Positions 1 through 8,751 of a DNA stretch of 64,000 bases are shown piece after piece. Numbering within the stretch: the stretch's first letter is position 1; every line of letters begins with the position of its first letter. The notes beneath the pieces are model-generated. The model was not told the DNA's origin. It ran no database searches and saw only the letters and a list, made by a program, of their open reading frames with translations. The translations under genes were made by a program, and so were the position numbers. This DNA is from Deltaproteobacteria bacterium (GTDB taxonomy: Bacteria; UBA10199; GCA-002796325; JACPFF01): assembly GCA_016183065.1 (NCBI GenBank), contig JACPFF010000030.1:30638-94637 (forward strand), written 5' to 3'.

Positions 1-2706
1 CTACAATTTTTCGTTCCAACATCGCCCAATTTGAAACAAGACGACGTCACCACGCTTGAGGGTTGCGCGACCACGGAAATTGTCGATCAACGCGCTGGGT
101 TGCCGGAACTCCCGAAAGCAGGCACATCAGCGCCAGCTGCACCACCAGCGACTGGGGATCTGAAACACGTGGGAACCGTCACGTGCAATTTTCCCCAGAC
201 CGCCAAAACGAGCGGAGAGACGGTACCGGCTGAAGCGATCACATTTCAGTTATATGGGGAGACGACCTACACGTCTGTCTTCGGCGAGCGATTTCGGCAC
301 GATCTGCTCCACGTCCACTCGCCACTTGGTCGCTCGGCCACATTGCAAGACCCGGAATTGGCGCCTGCCATTTTGATGAATCGCAATCCCAACCATAAAA
401 ATCCCTTTCAAGATGAGATCAAGAGCTTCCCGAACGAGGAAATGTTGCGAGAAACCGTGCAGGGAGAGAAAGATCGCCTCCGCACCGAAGAGGTGACGCG
501 GGGACGGACGAATGGACCGATCCTCACCCTCGGTGGTGGTCCCTCCTTTCAGAAATTGTCGGAGACCAGCCTTCCTCCCTCGACCGATGCCTATGGCACC
601 CAATCACGGAGTGCCGCGGCACCTTATGAAGGGGTAGCGGGAGTTTTCCAGATCATCCCGCACTATCCGAATTTTGGCTTCGGAGCCCTCGCCAACATGT
701 TGTTCGAAGTCGGCGTCGACCTGCGGGGGGGGACGTTGAGCGCCAACGATAGAGAGAGTGGAATACCGGGAGAAGAGGCCGATCTCGACTGGTTCGGCGT
801 CCGGGCCATGTGGCGGCCTAACTTAAGTTGTCAGCGACTGGCGCAGCTCATCTCGTGGGGAGAGGGGGCAAGTGACGAAAGCTTTGACGTCCAACTCACC
901 TTTCCACTCTCGATTGTGGACTACGATCGTTTCGAGGGAGATCTGTCGTATGGCGGACGATCGGTACCGGAGCACCTCGACCGCAGTCGCACCACGTGGC
1001 TTGGGGAGGAGACCCCGCCGTTTACCTGGGAGCTCAGTGGCAGGGGGTGCTGGACCGCGAGCGAATCGATGCCAGCCCTCTTTGCGCCATGCATTGGCGG
1101 ATGGTTTCGCATGACACTTCCGCGAGGATTCTCATCGGACGGTTTCTACGGTAACATCGGCCCGGAATTCCTCGCCGGTCTGGACCTGAGCGCCCTCAAT
1201 TACACGCGGACGGAACGACGAGAGGAAACCACACCCTCCCGTGTGGATCTCCTCCCCCCACCGCCCATGGCACGACAAGTGATCCCACTTAATCCGCCGA
1301 CACTCCATCCCGTGGTCCCGCCCAAGCGCGATGCCGAAGGGCTGGAGGGGATCACAGTCCTCTTTGCCAACGCACGGCATGAACTCACCACTGGGGACAG
1401 GGCCAACATCGATTCCCAGGTTCTGGAACCGTTGAAACGGGCCTTTGCCGCTGATGCACAGATCGTCGGTCCCGATCGGCCCTACTATTACCTGAACGTT
1501 GCCGGGCACGCCAGCACTCCAGGGGCCTTTAACAAAAACATGTCGCTCTCCTACCGACGAACCGACCGGATCCCGGCCTACATGCTCCAACAGATAGCCA
1601 AAGCCCGGAGTGGTTGGGAAAAAGGTGAAAAAGTGGGGCTCCCCCCCTACCCACCGGCGGATCATATCCAGTTCCGGACATTCGGGTTCGGGGAGACGTC
1701 TCCCGTTACCGGCGCGGACGGCAAAGAAGACGTGACGGCCAGCCGTCGCGCGGTGGTCTCCATCCACCGGGATGAACAGGCCGCGGCCACAGAATATGCC
1801 GACGTACCCATTACCGAGGAGGCACGAAAGAAGGACGAGGGGAGTGCGGCGAGTCTCGTAAGTCTCCTTTCACAGGCCGGCTTCAAGGCGACCGCCAAGG
1901 GGGGACGCGTCTATGTAACCATGCCAACAGCGTGGGAAGGGATCAATCCCGCAGGAACCACGCCGGGCGATATTGCCCGCCTCAAGACTGCAGTGGAAGG
2001 TAAGACCGCCAAGGCCGAGTGGGAGAAGATGAGCCCCAACAGCGGCCTGCGGATCGGGATCGAGACCAGCGCGGGGACAAACGATGCCGACCTGAATATC
2101 GCGCGGGAGAGTGAATTCCAGCTCAAGCTCGTCAATTTCAGTACATGGCCGGTCAAGGGACGGACACGCGTCACTGTGGTCCCTGCGGGAAAAGATGGAA
2201 CCGCCTTCATGCAAAAACTCGACGAGACCGTGGAGGCCCCGGCGAGTATACCAGCCGCCGTTGAAGCACTCGAGACCACGAAGATGCCGATCACAATTGG
2301 CAAGGAGAAGGGGAATCTCTACACCTTCCCGATCAAGACGATCGAGGGGAAATATCTCCGTCAGGAGAGTTACGACCTGATTCAGGGCCTGGCCGAAAAG
2401 ATCACTGCGTCACAACGGATCTATGCAGTCCTCTATACGGATCCCAAGGAAAAGATCACCGAACCGATGCGCGAGAAACTGATCGGCGATGTCGGTGTTG
2501 CGTTCGAGGGCCAGGCGAAGAAACAATCGGGGAGCACGCCGCACGACCAGCTCTTCTGGGCCGACGAACGGGAAGGATTTGCCACGCGCGTCTATTTCGT
2601 GGTCATGGACCAGGCCGTTTCCATCGAGGCGCTCACCCAGAGTCTCTACCGCGTGGCCCACAAGGTCGAAGCCGCGGCCACACCAAGCCCTAGGACGGGG
2701 GAATGA
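1..2706 (+). CDS. OmpA-like outer-membrane protein, 5'-truncated by window edge
   Basis: The reading frame is open to base 1, so the gene begins upstream; the TTG at 31 is only the first start-like codon inside the window. The middle part (about residues 180-420 counted from that TTG) is rich in aromatic and Gly residues, as in an outer-membrane beta-barrel. A Pro-rich linker follows (about 405-435). Then comes an OmpA-like peptidoglycan-binding domain (about 440-590): it has VLFANARHEL at its start, the conserved 'AGHAS' strand, and 'SRRAVVSI' near its end. About 300 further residues are of unknown fold. The likely role is an envelope protein tethering the outer membrane to peptidoglycan; this is inferred from the family. 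Its 3' end overlaps the convergent neighbour by 17 bp. Confidence 0.7.
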   Translation, partial: LQFFVPTSPNLKQDDVTTLEGCATTEIVDQRAGLPELPKAGTSAPAAPPATGDLKHVGTVTCNFPQTAKTSGETVPAEAITFQLYGETTYTSVFGERFRHDLLHVHSPLGRSATLQDPELAPAILMNRNPNHKNPFQDEIKSFPNEEMLRETVQGEKDRLRTEEVTRGRTNGPILTLGGGPSFQKLSETSLPPSTDAYGTQSRSAAAPYEGVAGVFQIIPHYPNFGFGALANMLFEVGVDLRGGTLSANDRESGIPGEEADLDWFGVRAMWRPNLSCQRLAQLISWGEGASDESFDVQLTFPLSIVDYDRFEGDLSYGGRSVPEHLDRSRTTWLGEETPPFTWELSGRGCWTASESMPALFAPCIGGWFRMTLPRGFSSDGFYGNIGPEFLAGLDLSALNYTRTERREETTPSRVDLLPPPPMARQVIPLNPPTLHPVVPPKRDAEGLEGITVLFANARHELTTGDRANIDSQVLEPLKRAFAADAQIVGPDRPYYYLNVAGHASTPGAFNKNMSLSYRRTDRIPAYMLQQIAKARSGWEKGEKVGLPPYPPADHIQFRTFGFGETSPVTGADGKEDVTASRRAVVSIHRDEQAAATEYADVPITEEARKKDEGSAASLVSLLSQAGFKATAKGGRVYVTMPTAWEGINPAGTTPGDIARLKTAVEGKTAKAEWEKMSPNSGLRIGIETSAGTNDADLNIARESEFQLKLVNFSTWPVKGRTRVTVVPAGKDGTAFMQKLDETVEAPASIPAAVEALETTKMPITIGKEKGNLYTFPIKTIEGKYLRQESYDLIQGLAEKITASQRIYAVLYTDPKEKITEPMREKLIGDVGVAFEGQAKKQSGSTPHDQLFWADEREGFATRVYFVVMDQAVSIEALTQSLYRVAHKVEAAATPSPRTGE

Positions 2707-3712
2707 GCGGAAGTGTGATCTCCAAGGTCCCTTGGTCGGTTCGCACAGCAATTGCATCGGCACGATCGTGACGCCCGCGCATGAGCGCGTGGCGCAGTAA
2801 CGAGAGCAGTGGCGTTGTCACCTCGTCGTGCCGTGTTGGTAACAGGTCCCGCGCACCGGCTGTCAAGCGCACGCGGTTTGGCGACAGACGCTCACCAGTC
2901 AGCGACAGATTCCGCGCCCCGAGTTCGACCAATCGATCGAGATACTGGACCACTGTTTCGTAGACGATCACGTGGGTCGCAATCGGCAGAGGACCATATA
3001 CACTCGTTGCCACGTCGAGATCGCCCATTGTCCGCACATCCATGGTCGGTGGCCTATCGGGGGAAGCGTGCGTCATCCGCTCGTGGACAAGAATCTCTTC
3101 CGTAAGAGCGGTCATCAGTGTTGCAATGTGCGGGATCGGTTCTGGTAGCGACCCTTGGTGTGCCGACCAACGCTGTACACATAATACCACCTCGACCAAT
3201 GGCCTGATCGTTCGTAGAAAGCGGTGGATCATCGTATGCCAATCCAGTCCCAATGCCACCATGGGAATACGAAAGCGGCGATCAGCCAGGGTGACGATCT
3301 CGTCGAGGAGGGCGTCGAGCACCCGACCATATCCGGATACCGCCTGCGGTTCCGCATGGGTCAGCATCGGATAGAGCGACGGCATCGCCCGCGAGAAGAG
3401 CGCAAGCCGCACGAGCCACTGTTGATACAGTGGCACCGCCGTCTCCGGTGTTACCTGGGAAAAGTCGGGTGTCTGAAAATGAAAACGGAGATCACGACCA
3501 CGCGAAAGGAATATCAGCAGAAGGTGCACGAGCTCAAACATCGCGTGCAGAGGCAAATGAGCCAGAGGAACGGCAAGATGGACGACGCTCGCATCGCATG
3601 GCAGATGATGGGGATCGCTGGCATAGCGTTCAAGATGCAGCGCCCCCAGGCGCAGGGACCCCGTCCCCTGTCCCACGAGAAGCTGTGCCTCATTGTGCCG
3701 CCAGAGCGGCAT
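2690..3712 (-). CDS. Hypothetical protein
   Basis: I do not recognise this protein. From the ATG at 3712 it has 340 residues, is rich in Leu, His and Arg, looks mostly helical, and has no clear signal peptide. The frame stays open upstream to an ATG at 4003, inside the endonuclease gene. The extra 97 residues are basic and low in sequence quality, so I preferred the inner start, though neither start has a good ribosome binding site. It lies downstream of the endonuclease III-like gene on the same strand and may be the last gene of that operon. Its stop overlaps the 3' end of the convergent OmpA-like gene. Confidence 0.5.
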   Translation of the reverse strand: MPLWRHNEAQLLVGQGTGSLRLGALHLERYASDPHHLPCDASVVHLAVPLAHLPLHAMFELVHLLLIFLSRGRDLRFHFQTPDFSQVTPETAVPLYQQWLVRLALFSRAMPSLYPMLTHAEPQAVSGYGRVLDALLDEIVTLADRRFRIPMVALGLDWHTMIHRFLRTIRPLVEVVLCVQRWSAHQGSLPEPIPHIATLMTALTEEILVHERMTHASPDRPPTMDVRTMGDLDVATSVYGPLPIATHVIVYETVVQYLDRLVELGARNLSLTGERLSPNRVRLTAGARDLLPTRHDEVTTPLLSLLRHALMRGRHDRADAIAVRTDQGTLEITLPLIPPS

Positions 3713-3945
3713 CGACACTCGGCGACAGGGACCGAACTGGCTGACGATTGATGGAGGTTGTCGAGAAAACCCGACGAGACATTTCACACCGCGACTGTGA
3801 TGACGACGAGGTCGGCCCGACCACGTCAACGGCCATGTGCCGTGGTTGCGTCGCGCCTGCACCGTGGATTTCACAGGAGCCAAAACAACAATAAGAGAGC
3901 AATCCAGACACATCTTGTCAAGCCGAATTGCAGCGGAGGGTGTAT

Positions 3946-4602
3946 TTACCAATTCACCCCCTTGAGTGGGCACTGCTCGCATTGCGGATTGGTCCGTCGA
4001 CAAAAGGTCTTGCCGACCGCCACAAGGAGGGCGTGATACTCATTAAAATGCCGTACGTCGTGGGCCAGACTATCCATGAAGATCGACTGGACGTCATCGT
4101 ACGTCGTCTCTTCTGGCACGAGATAGTGCCGAGAGAGCACACGTTGGGTATAGGTATCGACCACAAACACCGGTTTGTCTAACGCATAGAGGAGGATGGA
4201 ATCGGCGGTCTCCGGGCCGATACCGCGGACGCCCAAGAGTTCGGTGCGCAACTGCGCTATCGGTTGCTGCCGCATGGTCTCGACGTTGCCGTTGTATCGC
4301 TCCACAAAATAGGTCAAAAAATTGCGGAGACGGCCGGTCTTGATGTTGAAATATCCGGCGGGCCGAATCGCTGCGGCCAGCATGGCTGGCGGGAGGGCAA
4401 AGATGGCGTGCGGGGTGAATGCGACGGTCGATTTGAGCTGCGCGATGGCGCGCTCGACATTCTGCCAATTCGTATTCTGCGTGAGGATCGCCCCCACCAT
4501 GACTTCAAAGGGGGTCTCGCCGGGCCACCACCGCTGCGGAGCAAAATGCGCAAAGAGGCGCGTGAAGATGTCGTGCAGCATGGCTTGTGTGGCTGTCGGC
4601 AC
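3946..4602 (-). CDS. Endonuclease III-like DNA glycosylase (COG2231 / MagIII type)
   Basis: The protein is a 218-residue helix-hairpin-helix DNA repair glycosylase. The N-terminal signature WWPGETPFEVMVGAILTQNT is typical of the COG2231 branch, which includes Helicobacter MagIII (3-methyladenine glycosylase). The HhH motif is LLGVRGIGPETAD, and the catalytic Asp follows in FVVDTYTQR. In the C-terminal iron-sulfur loop, three cysteines are present with C-x6-C-x2-C spacing. The fourth Cys of the usual C-x6-C-x2-C-x5-C set is replaced by Asn (CPLKGVN), so cluster binding is doubtful. The probable role is base-excision repair of alkylated bases in the cytoplasm; the substrate is inferred from the family. 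The start lies 12 bp after the stop of the upstream small zinc-finger gene, so the two are probably co-transcribed. Confidence 0.85.
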   Translation of the reverse strand: MPTATQAMLHDIFTRLFAHFAPQRWWPGETPFEVMVGAILTQNTNWQNVERAIAQLKSTVAFTPHAIFALPPAMLAAAIRPAGYFNIKTGRLRNFLTYFVERYNGNVETMRQQPIAQLRTELLGVRGIGPETADSILLYALDKPVFVVDTYTQRVLSRHYLVPEETTYDDVQSIFMDSLAHDVRHFNEYHALLVAVGKTFCRRTNPQCEQCPLKGVNW

Positions 4603-4614
4603 CGCTTTAAGACC

Positions 4615-4902
4615 CTATGCGCCTTCCGGTGGAGTGGCCGTCGCGGCATTCCCCGCGCCGGTCGGGGCTCCCTGTGGTGCTGGCGGGGTCTTGCCGAGCA
4701 TCGCGAGGTAGTGGGTTTCGCACACACCCCAGCGATAGCGCGGCTTGCGGCATTCTTCTTTGCCGCAGATTTTGTAGCGCCGCGACGTTGGCATCTCCCC
4801 GCGTCGCCATTTGCGAAAATGGCGATCGCACCACCCCTTGGCACGATGCGGTCGTTTGCATCCCTCCACACTACACGCGGTCGGTCGTTGCATGTTCTCC
4901 AT
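4615..4902 (-). CDS. Small protein with two zinc-knuckle-like motifs
   Basis: This 95-residue basic protein has two similar motifs. The first is CSVEGCKRPHRAKGWCDRHF (residues 10-29) and the second CGKEECRKPRYRWGVCETHY (about 46-65). Each has the form C-x4-C-x9-C-x2-H and should bind one zinc ion. The remaining C-terminal tail is Ala/Pro/Thr-rich. Similar motifs are common in small proteins of phage and Myxococcus-like genomes and may bind nucleic acid, but no function is established here. It sits 3 bp after the upstream membrane-protein gene and 12 bp before the endonuclease III-like gene, so a link with DNA repair is possible but only suggested by position. Confidence 0.75.
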   Translation of the reverse strand: MENMQRPTACSVEGCKRPHRAKGWCDRHFRKWRRGEMPTSRRYKICGKEECRKPRYRWGVCETHYLAMLGKTPPAPQGAPTGAGNAATATPPEGA

Positions 4903-4905
4903 CCC

Positions 4906-5217
4906 CTATTCTGTTTTGCGTTCCGCTTTGACACCCTCGATCTGTTCGCGCAGATCATTTTCAATAATCGCGTTGAGTTTCTCTTGGTCTTCGGGCGTCA
5001 CACCCTCTTCGATCTTCTTGCTGGCCACGCGGAGCAGGGCCGCCATCCACGTGCGCAAATCCTTCGTCCCCTCGGTCCAGAGGTCGGAGCGGAAAAACTC
5101 GTCGGCATATACCCGCGCCGGCTTGCCATGGATGTCGATGTATCCACTCGCGGCGTACAGTATCGCGCCGAAGATCGCCAGATAGATGAGCCGCTTGAAC
5201 CATCGCCAGAGAAACAT
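4906..5217 (-). CDS. Small single-pass membrane protein, hypothetical
   Basis: From the ATG at 5217 the protein has 103 residues. It begins MFLWRWFKRLIYLAIFGAIL, a basic start followed by one hydrophobic helix, so it is probably anchored in the inner membrane. The soluble C-terminal part is charged and helical, with several Lys/Glu-rich stretches. An upstream ATG at 5274 would add 19 residues before the helix and looks less natural. It appears to be the first gene of the minus-strand unit that continues with the zinc-knuckle and endonuclease-like genes; the gap to the next start is only 3 bp. The function is unknown. Confidence 0.6.
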   Translation of the reverse strand: MFLWRWFKRLIYLAIFGAILYAASGYIDIHGKPARVYADEFFRSDLWTEGTKDLRTWMAALLRVASKKIEEGVTPEDQEKLNAIIENDLREQIEGVKAERKTE

Positions 5218-5326
5218 GGCCGGGAAGCTACACAAGCCCGGGGCACACGTCAATGCGTCCGTCACGAGGGCCACTTTGGGTACCTATGATACTCATTGTG
5301 TTACGCGCCCTTTGGTAAGTGGCAAC

Positions 5327-5355
5327 ATGGCCCATCACGGAACGTGATGGGCCAT
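5327..5355. terminator. Perfect 13-bp inverted repeat, probable terminator hairpin
   Basis: The arms ATGGCCCATCACG and CGTGATGGGCCAT pair perfectly around a 3-base loop. It lies just beyond the 3' end of the minus-strand ATPase gene (stop at 5378) and before the next minus-strand gene (start at 5217). There is no clear U-tract, so it may act as a transcript-end stabiliser rather than a classical intrinsic terminator. Confidence 0.6.
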
Positions 5356-5377
5356 ATCCAGGGCATCGGCGCTCGTC

Positions 5378-6736
5378 TCACAGCACATTTGCCAATAAGC
5401 GGAACAGGGAGGAAACCATGTAGAGCGGCACGGAGAGGAGGCGATAGGTGATCTTTGGGGAGAGAATATGTAATGCATCCAACTGCAAGGGCCCGTCATA
5501 GATCCGGATGGCGATTGGCGCCTGATGTCCAACCATGAACTGATGAAGGGAAAATAATGTCTTCCCTCTCCCCGCTTTTACCTCGACCGGTAAAAGATAC
5601 GATCGGTACGGCAACAAATAGTCCACTTCCGCCGTTGCCCCCCTGTTTTCTCTCTGCCAGTAAAAAAGTTCCGGATGCCTGTGACCACTCAAGAGCGCAA
5701 TAAGCTCCTGACCGACGAATTGCTCCGCGAAACCACCTTTGTAAATGACGCTATAATTCGCGCTCTCGATAATCTCCGTAGAGATACGATTGGCATTTTG
5801 CACGAGTCCCAGATCCAAAAACAGAAGCTTTGGTTGCGTCTTTTTGAAAGGGCGTAAGGGAAAGCTCACGCTTTGCACACGATCGACACGGAGCAGGAGC
5901 ATTGCCCTCTGCAATAATTTCAGCGCAATGCTGGCGTCTCTTCCCCTTATTGCACCGCACAACCTGGAGAGATTGATCCGCTCCCCTACACATCTCGGCA
6001 CCTCGCGAAAAATGGCATCGAGATTGTCAATATTGACCCGCTTGGAATATTTCTTAAAATCGTCCCGATACGTCTCCAAAATGGACTCTTTGACCAATTC
6101 AGAGGCTCGATAATGTCCCGTTTCAAAAAAACGGAGAGCGGCCTCGGGCATCCCCCCCACCAACAAATACTCTTTCAGAATTTTTCTGGCCTCGTCATGG
6201 ATCACTGTGGAAAGGCCCTGGTGAATCGTTGCATGCTGCAGCGCTTCGGCAAGCCGATCATGTCCGCCTCCATGCAAAAATTCTATAAACGACAACGGAA
6301 ACACGTAATGAAAATCCACGCGACCCACCGGGAACGATAATTGTTCCCTCTCAAGGACGAATTCAAGGAGTGACCCCGCCGCGATGACGTGATGCCCTGG
6401 CAGATCTTCATAAAAAAATCGGAGTTTGGCGATTGCCGGCGGATATTCCTGAATTTCATCTATGAATATGAGCGTCTTTCCTTCTTGGATCGGCGTGTTT
6501 TTTATGATCTCCAGTTCGCGGACGATCTCAGCGGGTTCAGCCCTGTCGAAGAGTGCCTTGAGCCGAGGTTCTTTCTCCAGATTCACCACGACAAGATGGT
6601 CATACTCGGTTTTGCCAAATTCCTCCACAAGGCGGCTCTTGCCCGTCTGTCTTGCCCCCCTCAAAATCAGGGGTTTTCGACCTTTCCTCACCTTCCATTC
6701 CTTTAAGACCAGATCACTGTTACGATGGATATACAT
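5378..6736 (-). CDS. AAA ATPase of the AAA_14 / DUF4143 family
   Basis: This 452-residue protein has the full two-domain layout of the family. The N-terminal P-loop ATPase has Walker A GARQTGKS (residues 27-34), Walker B TLIFIDEIQE, and the sensor-like AAGSLLEF motif. The C-terminal DUF4143 region contains the family motif GGFAEQFVGQEL and a restriction-endonuclease-like EVDYLLPY...PVEVKAG strand pair with Asp, Glu and Lys. The family is very widespread and accessory; a cellular role is not established. It is one of four such genes in this window and belongs to an AT-richer block, consistent with horizontal acquisition. It starts at the ATG closest to the conserved MYIHRNSDLV beginning. Confidence 0.9.
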   Translation of the reverse strand: MYIHRNSDLVLKEWKVRKGRKPLILRGARQTGKSRLVEEFGKTEYDHLVVVNLEKEPRLKALFDRAEPAEIVRELEIIKNTPIQEGKTLIFIDEIQEYPPAIAKLRFFYEDLPGHHVIAAGSLLEFVLEREQLSFPVGRVDFHYVFPLSFIEFLHGGGHDRLAEALQHATIHQGLSTVIHDEARKILKEYLLVGGMPEAALRFFETGHYRASELVKESILETYRDDFKKYSKRVNIDNLDAIFREVPRCVGERINLSRLCGAIRGRDASIALKLLQRAMLLLRVDRVQSVSFPLRPFKKTQPKLLFLDLGLVQNANRISTEIIESANYSVIYKGGFAEQFVGQELIALLSGHRHPELFYWQRENRGATAEVDYLLPYRSYLLPVEVKAGRGKTLFSLHQFMVGHQAPIAIRIYDGPLQLDALHILSPKITYRLLSVPLYMVSSLFRLLANVL

Positions 6737-6763
6737 AACTATTTGATATTACCATATTATCTT

Positions 6764-6782
6764 GTTTAATGTCACATTAAAC
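6764..6782. promoter_or_regulatory. Inverted repeat upstream of the ATPase gene
   Basis: GTTTAATG and CATTAAAC form a perfect 8-bp dyad with a 3-base centre, 28 bp upstream of the minus-strand ATPase start at 6736, in an AT-rich 205-bp gap. It could be an operator or part of the promoter. Nothing else was seen between 6737 and 6941. Confidence 0.35.
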
Positions 6783-6941
6783 GTCATAGAATACTATTAC
6801 CTATACAGATCATGTGTAATAAAACATAGGATCAAATGCAAGTGAATTGTCCTAAAATCTTTACATCACCACATGCCGGAGATCTGAAATACCCTCAAAT
6901 CACCCACTCAGTTTGAAGATGAACCAGTTTTTCAATCTCCT

Positions 6942-8438
6942 TTACGGGGTGGTTCTTTGATGCCTGATGGCCCATTTCCAAAATGGAATCAGTTTGATTT
7001 CTTTTCCCTTCTCCGAGAAACGTTCTTCGGTATCCCGCGTAATAATCATTGATTTGGAAAGACTGAGTTCTTCCATCGCTTCACAGAGTCCGCCGATTTC
7101 ACGTTTTCGTGTGGTCCGATCTCCTGGATCGACGGACACCTGAATGAGGTCTCTTTCTTTTTTGTTACGAATGACAAAAAAATCAATTTCCCGACTCGAT
7201 CTGGTTTTATAATAATATATTTCATTCACATCATCCCGACGAAGCTCCACATAAACCAGATTCTCCAAAAGGGCCCCTTCTCTTTCGGCCAAACCCAAAA
7301 CAGATGCCTGCGAAAGACCAACATCCACACAATATAATTTTCTGTAATTGACCTGCTGAACTCTTAGCGAATTGGAAAATATCGGAACAGTAAAAAAAGC
7401 ATACGCATCCTCAATGTAGCTTAAATAAAGATGAAGGGTATCCTTGCCAACGCTGAATCCCTGAGACTTCATATCCTTGAAAAATTTGTTGACACTGAAT
7501 GGACTCGAAAGATTTTGCAGTAGGTGCCGAATAAAATATTTTACAAGACTGTGATTCTTGATGTCGTGCCTTTCGATCAAGTCTTTGTACAAAATCAGGT
7601 TGATATAATCCTGGAGTGTTTTTCGCCAAATTCTTTCTGAATAGCCGATTATCTCCGGATAGCCGCCATATTTGATGTAATCATTAAATGCATGTTTGAT
7701 TTCGGCTCTGCTTGAACTGGTTTCTTTTATTTCAATTATAGGGGCTCGCGCTGTGCCCGCCTTTGGAGGGTCGCCCTCCGCCGGAGGCGGACATGCCTCC
7801 CTCGGCAAAGCCGCTGGAGCCTCCCCCTCACCGCGCCTATGGCGCTGATTGAGTTGATTCCCAGCGGCTTGCCGCGTGTCATGGGTCCAGAGCTTGCCCT
7901 GGAGTTCATATCGTTGATTGTTAAGATGTATTAGAAATTCCCCAAATGAGAAGGGGAAAATCTCATAGTTGATGCATCGACCCCTCAAAGAGGTGGCTAT
8001 TTCACGGCTCAACAATTTTGCCGAAGATCCTGAAACAAAAATCTGGGCTTCTTCACTATCATGAAGACGTCTTACAAATTTTTCCCATTCGCCAATATTT
8101 TGGATTTCATCCAAAAAGAGGTAAACTTTCTTTTTTTTATTCTCCGGATAGAGTTCAAAATAACAATCCAAAATCTTTGATAATTCTTTAACCGTTATTT
8201 CGCTTAAACGATCATCTTCAAAATTTAAATAAAGAATACTCTGTTTGGGTACCCCTTTCTGAACCAAGGTGTGCATGATTTGATACAAAAAACAGGTTTT
8301 ACCAGCTCGCCTAACACCCGTTACAGTGATTATTTTATGGGGTACAATTTCATAATCAATACTGCGATGCGTGATTTGAGGGAGTATTTTTTCATGAAAA
8401 TCAGCAATAATTTCTTTTAGTTGCGATGAAAATGCCAT
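6942..8438 (-). CDS. AAA_14 / DUF4143-type ATPase carrying an in-frame repeat insertion
   Basis: The ATG at 8438 is preceded by an excellent ribosome binding site (AAAGGAGG), giving 498 residues. An earlier ATG at 8489 has no such site. Walker A is GVRRAGKT (about residues 41-48) and Walker B is VYLFLDEIQN. A GSSAKLLSREIA segment follows, and the C-terminal part has SREIDFFVI, typical of the nuclease-like fold of this family. Between residues about 181 and 237 the protein is interrupted by about 57 residues rich in Ala, Pro, Gly and Arg (for example EGEAPAALPREACPPPAEGD). These are encoded by a copy of the dispersed hairpin element of this genome. Family members normally pass directly from the GEFLIHLN region to the KHAFNDYIKYGGYP region. 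The rest of the gene is AT-rich, which makes the GC-rich insert stand out. Whether the protein remains active is unknown. Confidence 0.85.
   Translation of the reverse strand: MAFSSQLKEIIADFHEKILPQITHRSIDYEIVPHKIITVTGVRRAGKTCFLYQIMHTLVQKGVPKQSILYLNFEDDRLSEITVKELSKILDCYFELYPENKKKKVYLFLDEIQNIGEWEKFVRRLHDSEEAQIFVSGSSAKLLSREIATSLRGRCINYEIFPFSFGEFLIHLNNQRYELQGKLWTHDTRQAAGNQLNQRHRRGEGEAPAALPREACPPPAEGDPPKAGTARAPIIEIKETSSSRAEIKHAFNDYIKYGGYPEIIGYSERIWRKTLQDYINLILYKDLIERHDIKNHSLVKYFIRHLLQNLSSPFSVNKFFKDMKSQGFSVGKDTLHLYLSYIEDAYAFFTVPIFSNSLRVQQVNYRKLYCVDVGLSQASVLGLAEREGALLENLVYVELRRDDVNEIYYYKTRSSREIDFFVIRNKKERDLIQVSVDPGDRTTRKREIGGLCEAMEELSLSKSMIITRDTEERFSEKGKEIKLIPFWKWAIRHQRTTP
7728..7898 (-). repeat. 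Dispersed hairpin element inserted in a coding gene
   Basis: Read on the minus strand, this GC-rich segment contains GAGGGGGAGGCTCCAGCGGC and TTTGCCG, the hairpin module seen at 34.86, 35.09 and 43.69 kb. It ends with GCGCGAGCCCCTATAAT, a variant of the common right end GAGCCCCTCCAATAGT. Its length keeps the reading frame of the host ATPase gene. Boundaries are approximate, judged from where the protein stops resembling its family. Confidence 0.75.
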
Positions 8439-8751
8439 TATGTCCTCCTTTAAAGGGATATAATGACATAAATATATCCTTCTAAGCAAAGATAATTATA
8501 AAACTCCCTTTAGACTCTCAGGGTCCGCGCAAAAATACGTGATCAAAAAATCAGGGTTTCTCCCATACGTCACTCAAGGGGGTACCGGCCCGAAATGCAG
8601 AAGGTGGCGGTACGTGTTGCATCGGCGTGTTCACCGAATCCAGCGCGAAGAGAGGGGATGAAAGGACTGAGTACTAGAAAAGAGAAATGAAAGTAACCAA
8701 ACACAGACTCCCATATTCCCTTAAAATGAACATACGACCTCCACCGAAAAA
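8439..8751. other. Intergenic stretch without a recognised gene
   Basis: I found no credible coding sequence here. The part near 8438 holds the ribosome binding site and presumably the promoter of the minus-strand ATPase gene. The rest is unremarkable sequence between that start and the 3' end of the nucleotidyltransferase gene. Confidence 0.6.
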
